Part shown: positions 6,074-13,621 of the stretch, in pieces | How the letters are laid out: each line of letters begins with the position of its first letter | Numbering within the stretch: position 1 is the first letter of the stretch | Assembly (NCBI GenBank): GCA_018971185.1 | Contig: JAGXBH010000014.1 | Coordinates: 1 to 48,108, forward strand | DNA length: 48,108 nucleotides | Direction of reading: 5' to 3' | Source: Acidobacteriota bacterium | GTDB taxonomy: Bacteria; Actinomycetota; Acidimicrobiia; Acidimicrobiales; RAAP-2 | The notes under the pieces: model-generated | Told to the model about the DNA's origin: nothing | Databases searched by the model: none | The model's input: only the letters and a program-made list of their open reading frames with translations | Made by a program: the position numbers and the translations under genes

Positions 6074-8041
6074 CTAGGCCATTGTGGGGGTTGACGAACC
6101 GGGTGCGTCCTTCGTGCCGAAGTCGGCGTAGGCCGGCGCACCTTCCTCGCTGTAGCGGTACGGGTCCGTCATGATGACCGGAATGCGCTCGAAGTTGTAC
6201 GCCGGGATCGGAGTGGCGGTCTGCCACTCGAGCCCGAGCGACTCCCACGGGTTCGCCGGTGCGACCTCCGGCTTGATCCACATCGAGTACACCAAGTTGT
6301 AGAAGAACACCAGGAACGAGAACCCGAGGATGAAGGCGCTGATCGACGCGAAGTCGTTGAGGCCCTGCAGGTTGGTCGCGTAGGTGAAGACGCGACGGGG
6401 CTGACCGAGCAGACCGATGATGAACATCGGGAAGAAGGTCAGGTTGAAGAACACGAACATCAGCCAGAAGTGCACCTTGCCGATCTTCTTGTTCATCATC
6501 TTGCCGGTCATCTTGGGCAACCAGTAGTACAGGCCCGCCATGAAGGCGAACAGCAGACCACCCATGATGGTGTAGTGGAAGTGCGACAGGACGAAGAATC
6601 CGCCGTGCACCGTCACGTTGACCGGAACGTCCGACAGGAACACGCCGGTCACACCACCGATGAGGAAGTTGAAGAACAGCGCCAGCACGAACAACATGGG
6701 CAACTCGAAGCGAATCTTCGCTCGATAGAGCGTCCCCATACCGACCAGGTAGATGAAGCCGGTCGGGATCGAGATCAACTCCGTGGTCAACATGAACAGC
6801 GGTCGCATGTCAGGGTTGATGCCGCTCTGGAAGAGGTGGTGCTGCCACACGAAGAACGAGAGCAACGCCACACCGATCATTCCCGCCGAGGACACCCGGT
6901 ACGCGAAGAGCGGTCGTCGACAGAACACCGGCAAGAGCTCCCCGGCGATACCGAAGCCCGGCAGAGCCATGATGTACACCTCGGGGTGACCGAAGAACCA
7001 GAAGAGGTTCTGCCACAGGTACGCGTTGCCGCCGTGCTCATTCACGTAGAACGCCGTCTGCACCGTCTTGTCGAGGAGTCCGAAGAGGCCGCCGGCGAAG
7101 AGCACCGGGGTCGCCAGCGTCAACAGGGCCGCGGTCGCAAGGATCGACCACACGAAGACCGGCACGCGACTCCAGGTCATGCCCGGTGCGCGGTAGTTGA
7201 TGATCGTGACGGCCTGGTTGAAGCCCGCCAGGATCATACCGATGCCGATGACCGCAAAACCGAGGAGGTACGAGACCATGCCCGGACCCGCCTGGGTCTG
7301 CAGCGGCGCGTAACCCGTCCAACCGGTCGGGAAGCCACCGTAGGGCAGCGCGGAGAAGATCACCATGTATCCGGCGGTGAAGATCCAGAAGCTCAGGGCC
7401 TCGATCCGCGGGAACGCCATGCGCCGCGAACCGATCATGAGCGGGACGAAGTAGTTACCCAGGGGCCCCACGATGATCGAGGTCGCCATCATCATCATGA
7501 TCGTCCCGTGCTCGGACACGATCTTGATGTACACGTCCGGCGCGAAGTAGTGCGTGGTCGGGTTGAGCAACTCGGTACGGATGGCCATGGCGAGTAGACC
7601 GCCGGTGAACATGAAGAGCAGGACGCCCACCACGTACTGCAGGCCGACCACCTTGTGGTCGAGCGTGTAGCGGAAGTACTTCGTCCAGTTGTCCACCGGC
7701 TCGTCCTCGACGAGACCGTCGTGTCCGAACAGCTTGGCCACCGGGTAGTTGAGCGCCCCGATGCCACCGAGCCAGCCCACGACACCGAAGCACAACGCCA
7801 ACGTGTTGGCGATGTTGTTCTGGCCGCTGTTGGCGATGTAGTCGTACCCGCTCGACAGGTAATTCCCGAACCAGTGACCGATCAGGTAGCCGATCACGCC
7901 CAGCACGATGGCGGTCAGGAGATTCTGCGACAACAGACCCGGTCGCTGCGTCCACGACAGCTTTCTCGGGCCTTGGGGGCCCCGGGGACTACCCGAGACG
8001 GGCCCCCGTACTTCAGTACTGCGCTCGTCGCTGATGGTCAT
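6074..8041 (-). CDS. ctaD: Haem-copper oxidase subunit I with atypical proton channels
   Basis: 655 residues. Haem and CuB ligands are all present: H178 (haem a), H352 and Y356 in GHPEVYI, H401-H402, H487 (haem a3), H489 (haem a). E354 in HPEVY marks an A-family enzyme. Yet the D-channel entrance aspartate (GAPDMAFP in Paracoccus) is R207 here, the nearby Asn131 position is E214, and the K-channel lysine (PTGIK) is I430. About 115 extra N-terminal residues include two further hydrophobic segments (about 42-57 and 82-98). The start is supported by GGAGA 8 bases upstream. It reduces O2 to water in the membrane and is in an operon with ctaC and ctaE. Confidence 0.95.
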   Translation of the reverse strand: MTISDERSTEVRGPVSGSPRGPQGPRKLSWTQRPGLLSQNLLTAIVLGVIGYLIGHWFGNYLSSGYDYIANSGQNNIANTLALCFGVVGWLGGIGALNYPVAKLFGHDGLVEDEPVDNWTKYFRYTLDHKVVGLQYVVGVLLFMFTGGLLAMAIRTELLNPTTHYFAPDVYIKIVSEHGTIMMMMATSIIVGPLGNYFVPLMIGSRRMAFPRIEALSFWIFTAGYMVIFSALPYGGFPTGWTGYAPLQTQAGPGMVSYLLGFAVIGIGMILAGFNQAVTIINYRAPGMTWSRVPVFVWSILATAALLTLATPVLFAGGLFGLLDKTVQTAFYVNEHGGNAYLWQNLFWFFGHPEVYIMALPGFGIAGELLPVFCRRPLFAYRVSSAGMIGVALLSFFVWQHHLFQSGINPDMRPLFMLTTELISIPTGFIYLVGMGTLYRAKIRFELPMLFVLALFFNFLIGGVTGVFLSDVPVNVTVHGGFFVLSHFHYTIMGGLLFAFMAGLYYWLPKMTGKMMNKKIGKVHFWLMFVFFNLTFFPMFIIGLLGQPRRVFTYATNLQGLNDFASISAFILGFSFLVFFYNLVYSMWIKPEVAPANPWESLGLEWQTATPIPAYNFERIPVIMTDPYRYSEEGAPAYADFGTKDAPGSSTPTMA

Positions 8042-8105
8042 CGCGAGATCTCCATTTCTACAGACGTCTTGAAAAAGGCATTACGGGTTGAATTAGTCGA
8101 TCGCA

Positions 8106-9089
8106 TCACGAGGGCTGCTTCGATCCGTAGGTCTCGACCGCGCTGAAGGGATCGTTGGTCGGGTAGTAACTGCCGCCCGCGCCGTTCGCGCTAGGGACGT
8201 AGGTCCACGCAAAGGCGGGCAACAGCGCCGTGTTCGCGGCGTTGGCGGCCTCAGTTGTCGTCGCCCACTGCTCGAAGGCGGCCTGCGACTCCACGGAGCC
8301 GTTGTTGAACATCGATCCGTGCCAGATGCCGCAGAGTTCACTGCAACGCACGATGAAACTCCCGGGGTTCTTCGTCTCGGTGTAGGCGACGTCGTTCACC
8401 TGAGGGTTCGCGTCGGCCTTCACTCCCAACTGATAAGCCCAGAAGCTGTGGATCACGTCGAGCGATGTGACGTTAAAGGCGACGGTCGTGTCCGCCGGCA
8501 GGATCAACTGCGAGGACTCGAATCCACCGAAGGTCGGGTACCGGTAGGTGAACTTCCACTGCTGGCCGATCACCTGGATCGGTAGCACGTTATTCGAGCC
8601 CGGCGCCCAGGTCGCCTTGCCCAGCAGCGCCGCGGTCTCCGCCTTGAGCCCACCGGCGGGGGCGAACGCCGGGTTGGGGCCCTGGCCACCACCGGAACCG
8701 TGGTCCACGATGAGGGCCCAGGTACCGAAGCCCGCGAGGAAGAGGACCGTCACCGTGGTGACGACCATCCACGAGACCTGGGTCTTCATGTTGGTGCGCG
8801 CCGCGTCACCCGAGAAGGCGGGGTTCGGATTGCGCTTGTCACCCCAGAAGTAGAGGGCGTAACTGAGGTAGATCCACACCCCGAAGAGCACGGGCAGTGC
8901 CATCTCGAACAGGATGTTGAAGTCGGTCTGGTCCTTCGCGGCGGTCTCGGTGAGTCGTCCTGGCGGAACGTGCGGCGCGACGAAGATCGAGAAGAGGACG
9001 TCGCCGATGATCGAGACGATCACCCACACTGTCGCCATTCGGCGAAGGTGGTGCACCTGGCCCGCTGAGTTCGTTGATTGGTTTGACAT
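8106..9089 (-). CDS. ctaC: Haem-copper oxidase subunit II with complete CuA site
   Basis: 327 residues. Three hydrophobic segments (about 18-37, 62-82, 106-128) precede the periplasmic-side cupredoxin domain (about 165-265). The CuA ligands are H214, C249, C253, H257 and M260 (CSELCGIWHGSM). No fused cytochrome c domain and no lipobox are seen, so electrons must come from a separate donor. A C-terminal Ser/Ala/Tyr tail of ~55 residues follows the copper site. It begins 2 bases after the stop of the upstream cupredoxin gene, with GGGTGG upstream, and lies 64 bp before ctaD. Confidence 0.94.
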   Translation of the reverse strand: MSNQSTNSAGQVHHLRRMATVWVIVSIIGDVLFSIFVAPHVPPGRLTETAAKDQTDFNILFEMALPVLFGVWIYLSYALYFWGDKRNPNPAFSGDAARTNMKTQVSWMVVTTVTVLFLAGFGTWALIVDHGSGGGQGPNPAFAPAGGLKAETAALLGKATWAPGSNNVLPIQVIGQQWKFTYRYPTFGGFESSQLILPADTTVAFNVTSLDVIHSFWAYQLGVKADANPQVNDVAYTETKNPGSFIVRCSELCGIWHGSMFNNGSVESQAAFEQWATTTEAANAANTALLPAFAWTYVPSANGAGGSYYPTNDPFSAVETYGSKQPS

Positions 9090-9091
9090 GA

Positions 9092-9781
9092 TTAAGCAAC
9101 CACCCTTAGGAATCCACCCATGTAATCGAAGGTCGACATGCCGCCACCGTTACCGAAGAGGTAACCGAGTCCGCATGGCACGAAGCACTGCCAGTTGTAG
9201 CTTCCCGGCGCGCCGGTCTTGAAACTGAAGGTCATCGTGTTGTGCGGCAGATTGCCACAGGGGGCCTGGCCACAAATGTTGGTCAGGTTCCCGTTCACCC
9301 CGATCATCGGTACCGACACGTTGAGGCCGGGCACCGCGAAGGTGTGCCCCACGCCGTTACCGGAGTAGGAGTTGTAGACCTTGAAGGGCTTGCCGTTGAT
9401 ATCAGCGGTGCCGCCGATGGTCCCTTGCACCTGTCCCCACTGCTGGTTGCGCAGCGGGCTACCCGAGTCGTAGTTGAGGACGGTCATGTGGATGACGGTG
9501 TCGGCGGGCAGGATCATGGACGTGTCGTGGATCCACTTACCGGTCGCGGGGTCCTTCTGCAGGTAGCTCACCCACGTCGGGTGATTCCCGAAGCCCGTCC
9601 CGATCGAACCGACGCTCTGCATCGTGACATCGACCGGCGCACCCGGGGTGTGCCCGATGACGTAGTTCGTGTAGCCGCCCTTGGTACCAGGATGCAAGAA
9701 AGCCAGCAGGCTCCATACAATCAGCACAACGGCGACTAGGAACAGGCCAATGGCTGTACTTAGTCTTCCTGTTAACGACAT
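9092..9781 (-). CDS. Membrane-anchored cupredoxin related to oxidase subunit II, altered copper motif
   Basis: 229 residues: one N-terminal anchor (about 8-28), then a cupredoxin-like domain. The copper-loop region reads C199-FVP-C203-GLG-Y207, followed by M215 and M221, with an upstream histidine in GHTFAVPGL. Compared with CuA (CxxxCxxxHxxM) the second histidine is tyrosine and the methionine spacing differs. An extra cysteine pair lies in NICGQAPCGN. It is the first gene of the oxidase operon (AAGGAG 7 bases before the ATG), 2 bp from ctaC. Likely an electron carrier or copper-handling partner of the oxidase; a plain type-1 copper protein is the alternative. Confidence 0.82.
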   Translation of the reverse strand: MSLTGRLSTAIGLFLVAVVLIVWSLLAFLHPGTKGGYTNYVIGHTPGAPVDVTMQSVGSIGTGFGNHPTWVSYLQKDPATGKWIHDTSMILPADTVIHMTVLNYDSGSPLRNQQWGQVQGTIGGTADINGKPFKVYNSYSGNGVGHTFAVPGLNVSVPMIGVNGNLTNICGQAPCGNLPHNTMTFSFKTGAPGSYNWQCFVPCGLGYLFGNGGGMSTFDYMGGFLRVVA

Positions 9782-9938
9782 ACGACACTCCTTCTCAAAA
9801 ACTGCGTGTGAACACAGTCTTTATGCCCCGTTACTTACTTTTCCCCTACTGCTGAATTGCAATTCCGACAACCGAAGCGTGACGATGTCACCTTCAGAAA
9901 TCTTGGCCCCCTCTTACAATCGTTTTAGAGTATCACTC
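9782..9938. promoter_or_regulatory. Divergent regulatory region of the oxidase operon
   Basis: 157 bp of markedly lower GC content between the cupredoxin gene (reverse) and the small membrane gene (forward). It must hold the main promoter of the ctaC-D-E operon; a CATAAAG stretch near 9820 is a possible -10 but no convincing -35 pairs with it. The forward promoter is listed separately. Confidence 0.5.
9903..9931 (+). promoter_or_regulatory. Promoter giving a leaderless start at 9939
   Basis: TTGGCC (9903-9908), 17 bp, TAGAGT (9926-9931). The expected transcription start falls on or next to the GTG at 9939. Confidence 0.45.
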
Positions 9939-10259
9939 GTGGTCGACAAATCAAGTCACTCTTGGCGGATTCATCTGGGCTTATTCATCGCCGAGTCGAT
10001 CTGCGTGTCGGCATTCGCAATCGAGATGTCGCGCGCACTCTCGGGGAACACACTGAGTTGGGCCTACGTCGTTGAGTGGCCGGTACTCGGCGTGTACGCG
10101 ATCTACATGTGGAAGAAGTTGCTGAAGGACGAGCCTCCCGCAACCCCCTCGTCCTCGCCCCACGGTGAGGACGACGAGAAACTCCGGGCGTGGAACGAGT
10201 ATCTACGTGAACTGCACCAAAACGACCAATCCGGCCCGGCGCGCCCTCACTCGAACTAG
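9939..10259 (+). CDS. Small two-span membrane protein, paralogue of 2444-2809
   Basis: About 106 residues from the GTG at 9939. Two hydrophobic segments are followed by a charged tail; the core LSWAYVVEWPVLGVYAIYMW closely matches the protein at 2444-2809, as does the preceding E-S/T-R-A-L-S/G-G stretch. A longer frame from ATG 9885 exists, but those 18 codons are AT-rich at the third position, unlike the gene, and contain the apparent promoter, so the shorter start is preferred. Unknown function; it is divergent from the oxidase operon and convergent with the SCO fusion gene, which suggests a respiratory role (inference). Confidence 0.75.
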   Translation: MVDKSSHSWRIHLGLFIAESICVSAFAIEMSRALSGNTLSWAYVVEWPVLGVYAIYMWKKLLKDEPPATPSSSPHGEDDEKLRAWNEYLRELHQNDQSGPARPHSN

Positions 10260-10347
10260 CGACCAACCTCGCCTCGCGCAATGTCAATAACTCCGCGCCG
10301 TCTCTGGCCTTGGGGACCTCCACGCCGTCATTGACGCGGGTCTCTCA

Positions 10348-10364
10348 CGGCGCTATCGGCGCCG
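10348..10364 (-). terminator. Weak hairpin after the SCO-fusion gene
   Basis: CGGCGC and GCGCCG around a 5-base loop, directly after the stop at 10368 on the reverse strand. No T-run, so the assignment is tentative. The rest of the convergent gap 10260-10367 shows nothing. Confidence 0.25.
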
Positions 10365-10367
10365 GAC

Positions 10368-12131
10368 CTAGTGCAGACCGGCCCGATGCAAGAGGGTGAT
10401 CAGTTCGGACTCCGCAGAACTCTGCCCCGACGCCGTGAGGAACTTCTGGAAGATGGGGTCGTCGGGGATGATCCATCGGATGCGCCCCTCCGGTGAGATG
10501 ATGAACATGAGGTCTGAGTGGACGCTCATGACCGACGAGGCGGTCGAGGTCACCTGTATCCCGTAGGCGTTCCAGATCGCGGCGAGCTTCGAGAGCGCCC
10601 CGGTGACGAAGTGAAAGTTCTTCACCCCGCCCAGATGGTGCTGGGCCACGAAGTGTCGCACGTTGGCCATCGTCTCGTGGCGCGGGTTGGCCGCCACCGC
10701 CACGAGGTCCAGTGGGGCCGAGGACCCAAAGGTCGCACCCACGGACTTGAGTTGCCCGGCCAGTAACGGACAATCGGTCCAGCACACGGGATCGAGGAAC
10801 GTCAGGAGCGTGTAGTGCCCGGCGTGCTCGCCAAGGTGGTACGTCGCGCCCGATTGGTCGGTGGCCGTGAAACCAGGCGCCTGGGTGTTGACCGCCGAGG
10901 CGGTGCCGTTCTGGGCTAGGTAGAGCGTGTTCTCCGCCGAGGCGACCGAGGCCCATCCCATCGACCCCACCGAGAAGGCCAACATCCCCGCGGCGAAGGA
11001 CGCCACGACCGCGCCCGAACTCGAGCGCAACTCGCGTGGCAGGCGTCGCGCGAGAGGAAGACGCTGCGCTACGCCGGGTGACGCGCACGCCGTCAACAGC
11101 GCCAGTGGGATCATCGTGTTCACGTCGGTCGCCATCCCGCCGAAGATCGCGAGGTCCTGAGCGCCCACCCAAAGGATCACGGCGCCCGCGACCAAGGATC
11201 GCACCGGCCAGCGCCAGTGTCGATGAGGCGCCATCCACAGGCCGACCGCGGTGATAGCGAGCCAGAAGATGATCAGGAGATTGAAGCCCCCGCCCATCGT
11301 GCCCGCGAGCGCGCCGAACTTCGAGACGATATCGGCCAGCCAGTGCGGTTGGGCGGTGGTCACCATCGACGTGGTCATCGTGGTGAGCGCGTTGGCGTCC
11401 CCACCGTGCCAGAACCCCCGTGACGGCAGGATCTGCAGGACGAGGCCGATCCCCAGCACGACACTGATGAGTCGCAGCGTGACGCGCGAGAAGCGTTCGG
11501 GGAAGTTCTTGGGCGAGAGCGCTAAGAAGACCCCCGCGATGACGTAGAAGAGTGGTGCGCCGGGCCAGCCGAAGAGGATCGAACTCGACGACTGGAAGAT
11601 GCCCCCCGCCCCGTTTCCCACCAGCCAGACCATCGAGCCCCACCCGACCGAGATCGCCGCGGCCACCCGCCCGGCGGAGCCGTTGGAGGCCAGCAGTAGC
11701 AGTCCGATCCCGACCTGGATCCACGCGGTCGCGCTGGCCAGGGTCAATGAGTGCGAGTTCCACATCGTGATGCCGTACGTCATCAGGTGCTGCAGCCACC
11801 CCGGTGTGCCGGCCGTCGCCGGCGCGACCACGGAATTGGCCAGTCCTAGGGGCATCGCCACCTGGAACTGCAGGATCCCGTCGAAGACCCACAGGGCTCC
11901 GAACCCCAGGCGCAGATAGGTGCGTGCGCGCGCCTCGGCGAGCCCCGGCGCCGAGAGATTGAAGGACAGGACCCGTCGCGACGCCACCGAGTACACCATG
12001 ACGAGGAAGGCGATCGCGATGATCCAGAGAAGACTGGTGACGAAGACCTGATGCTGGAACGCCGCGGTGACGAGAGAGTTGACGTCACTGAGCGGGTTCG
12101 CGCCCATTCCTGGCATCGTGGTCCCTGGCAT
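10368..12131 (-). CDS. Polytopic membrane protein fused to a C-terminal SCO/thioredoxin domain
   Basis: 587 residues. Residues ~25-400 form about nine hydrophobic spans; part (70-180, LGFGALWVFDGILQF onward) weakly recalls DoxX/DoxD-type proteins. Residues ~415-587 are a SCO-like thioredoxin fold with C450-W-T-D-C454 and a distal H538 (SVMSVHSDLM). The N-terminus is Met/Gly-rich (MPGTTMPGMG), compatible with copper contact. AAGGAG 9 bases upstream fixes the start. The second SCO domain in the window suggests a copper-insertion or thiol-reduction device dedicated to this oxidase. The membrane part may carry electrons or copper; not shown by sequence. It lies 13 bp after nusB. Confidence 0.85.
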   Translation of the reverse strand: MPGTTMPGMGANPLSDVNSLVTAAFQHQVFVTSLLWIIAIAFLVMVYSVASRRVLSFNLSAPGLAEARARTYLRLGFGALWVFDGILQFQVAMPLGLANSVVAPATAGTPGWLQHLMTYGITMWNSHSLTLASATAWIQVGIGLLLLASNGSAGRVAAAISVGWGSMVWLVGNGAGGIFQSSSSILFGWPGAPLFYVIAGVFLALSPKNFPERFSRVTLRLISVVLGIGLVLQILPSRGFWHGGDANALTTMTTSMVTTAQPHWLADIVSKFGALAGTMGGGFNLLIIFWLAITAVGLWMAPHRHWRWPVRSLVAGAVILWVGAQDLAIFGGMATDVNTMIPLALLTACASPGVAQRLPLARRLPRELRSSSGAVVASFAAGMLAFSVGSMGWASVASAENTLYLAQNGTASAVNTQAPGFTATDQSGATYHLGEHAGHYTLLTFLDPVCWTDCPLLAGQLKSVGATFGSSAPLDLVAVAANPRHETMANVRHFVAQHHLGGVKNFHFVTGALSKLAAIWNAYGIQVTSTASSVMSVHSDLMFIISPEGRIRWIIPDDPIFQKFLTASGQSSAESELITLLHRAGLH

Positions 12132-12144
12132 CGCCGAGGTCTCC

Positions 12145-12549
12145 TTAGCTCGCGGTCAGTTCATCGACGATCGACGACAGGACACCGTTCACGAACGACG
12201 GGGACGCCTCGGTCGAGTAGGTCTTGGCCAGCTCGACGGCCTCGTCCAGGACAACCGCTGTCGGCGGCGCGTCGGGCATCAACAACTCGCTGGTCGCCAG
12301 GGTCAGAACGAGCCGGTCGATCAGCGCCATGCGCTCTAAGGGCCAGTCGAGGGAGAACTCACTAATGAGCTCGTGCGCACGGGCCTCGTGCTCGTTCACG
12401 GCTTCGATCAACCGCACCGCGTAGTCGTCGGGGGGCACCGGAAGCTCGTCGAGCACCACTCGCGCGGGACGACCCTTCATGGCGGTCTCGTAGAGCAATT
12501 CCAGGGCCCGCTCGCGCGAGCGATGACGTCGATCGCCGAATTCGCTCAC
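12145..12549 (-). CDS. nusB: Transcription antitermination factor NusB
   Basis: 134 residues, all-helical NusB family. Recognisable are the N-terminal RHRSRERALELLYE, the central DWPLERMALIDRLVLTLATSEL and the C-terminal PSFVNGVLSSI. Binds boxA RNA with NusE (S10) in rRNA transcription complexes. The GTG start shares one base with the efp stop (TAGTG), as in many actinobacteria where efp and nusB are adjacent. Confidence 0.95.
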   Translation of the reverse strand: MSEFGDRRHRSRERALELLYETAMKGRPARVVLDELPVPPDDYAVRLIEAVNEHEARAHELISEFSLDWPLERMALIDRLVLTLATSELLMPDAPPTAVVLDEAVELAKTYSTEASPSFVNGVLSSIVDELTAS

Positions 12550-13112
12550 TACGCGCGGGTCATGTACTCGCCGGTGCGAGTATCGACCTTGATGACCTCG
12601 CCCGGGCCGACGAAGAGCGGTACCTGGACCACGTAACCCGTCTCGAGGGTGGCGGGCTTGCGCGCGCCCGAGACCCGGTCGCCCTGGATGCCTGGTTCGG
12701 TCTCGGCGATGGTGAGTTCCACCGACGCCGGGAGTTCGACCCCGATGATCTCGTCGTCGTGCGAGATGATCATCGCCTTCCCCGTCTCCTTGAGGAAGTT
12801 CGCGGCGTCGCCGAGACTCTTCGAGGACACCGGGACCTGGTCGAAGTTGACCTGGTCCATGAAGATGTAGTCGTCGCCGTCACGGTAGAGGTACTGCGTG
12901 TCGCGCTTGTCGATGATGGCCTGCTCGAGGCGCTCGTCGGAGCGGTAAGTCCGCTCGATGACGGCCCCGGTGCGGGCGTTGCGCAACTTCGTGCGCACGA
13001 AGGCCCCGCCCTTGCCGGGCTTGACGTGCTGGAACTCGATGACGGAGAAGAGGCCCCCGTCGATCTTCAGCGTGATGCCGTTCTTGATATCGGATGTGGA
13101 AATGGCCGCCAT
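12549..13112 (-). CDS. efp: Elongation factor P
   Basis: 187 residues, three beta-barrel domains, normal length. The loop tip that reaches the peptidyl-transferase centre carries K34 in VKPGKGGAF, the lysine type rather than the arginine type. EF-P relieves ribosome stalling at polyproline; the Pro-rich protein at 47803-48108 is an obvious local client. AAAGG lies upstream of the ATG with long spacing. A TAGACT box (13153-13148) gives a short leader. The same mRNA probably covers nusB. Confidence 0.96.
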   Translation of the reverse strand: MAAISTSDIKNGITLKIDGGLFSVIEFQHVKPGKGGAFVRTKLRNARTGAVIERTYRSDERLEQAIIDKRDTQYLYRDGDDYIFMDQVNFDQVPVSSKSLGDAANFLKETGKAMIISHDDEIIGVELPASVELTIAETEPGIQGDRVSGARKPATLETGYVVQVPLFVGPGEVIKVDTRTGEYMTRA

Positions 13113-13147
13113 GGGCTCAACTACCTTTCGTGCAATGTGCGGTTGTC

Positions 13148-13153
13148 AGTCTA
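13148..13153 (-). promoter_or_regulatory. Candidate -10 box for efp-nusB
   Basis: TAGACT on the reverse strand, 41 bp before the efp ATG; it lies within the last codons of aroQ. Confidence 0.4.
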
Positions 13154-13621
13154 GGCAGTCGGGTCGGGGGTGGCGTTCGTCGCCTCGCCGCCCAAGAGGT
13201 GCGCCACCGCGTCGACAGCCAGCAGGTAACCCAGCGCGCCCAGTCCCGCCACTGAGCCGTTCACGACTCCGGCCAACGTGGAGAGGTGTCGAAAGGGCTC
13301 GCGCGCGGCCGGGTTCGAGAGGTGGACCTCGATCTTCGGGCCGTCGAAGGTGGCCAGGGCGTCGGCGAGCGCCCAGGACGAGTGCGTCAGCGCCCCGGCG
13401 TTGATGATGATCGCCGCCGCGGACGATCGCGCGCCGTGCACCGCCTCGATGAGGTCACCCTCGAAATTCGACTGCAGATGACGTACACCCAGACCGCACG
13501 TGCCGGCACGGTCGCGTACCGCCGCGACGTGGGAGGCCAAGGTCGCGGCGCCGTAGATTTCGGGGCTCCTCTCGCCCAGTAGGTCGAGGTTGGGCCCCGA
13601 CAGTAGAAGGATCTCTCGCAT
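13151..13621 (-). CDS. aroQ: 3-dehydroquinate dehydratase, type II
   Basis: 156 residues, usual size for the dodecameric type II enzyme. The N-terminal GPNLDLLGERSPEIYG holds the catalytic Tyr (Y23) and flexible-loop Arg; QSNFEGDLI, INAGALTHSS with the catalytic His, and EVHLSNPAAREPFRHLS follow. The usual INPGA is INAGA here. Third step of the shikimate pathway. The ATG shares a base with the aroB stop (TGATG), so translation is coupled. Confidence 0.95.
   Translation of the reverse strand: MREILLLSGPNLDLLGERSPEIYGAATLASHVAAVRDRAGTCGLGVRHLQSNFEGDLIEAVHGARSSAAAIIINAGALTHSSWALADALATFDGPKIEVHLSNPAAREPFRHLSTLAGVVNGSVAGLGALGYLLAVDAVAHLLGGEATNATPDPTA

Noticed and set aside
6470..7597. Long open frame on the forward strand opposite ctaD
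   Set aside because: Low-complexity His/Arg/Glu-rich composition typical of GC-rich antisense shadow; ctaD itself has every catalytic residue.
9885..9938. ATG 9885 as start of the small membrane gene
   Set aside because: The 18 extra codons are AT-rich in the third position and contain the likely promoter; GTG 9939 fits better.
10260..10367. Possible small gene in the convergent gap
   Set aside because: No open frame with a start signal; only a weak hairpin is visible.
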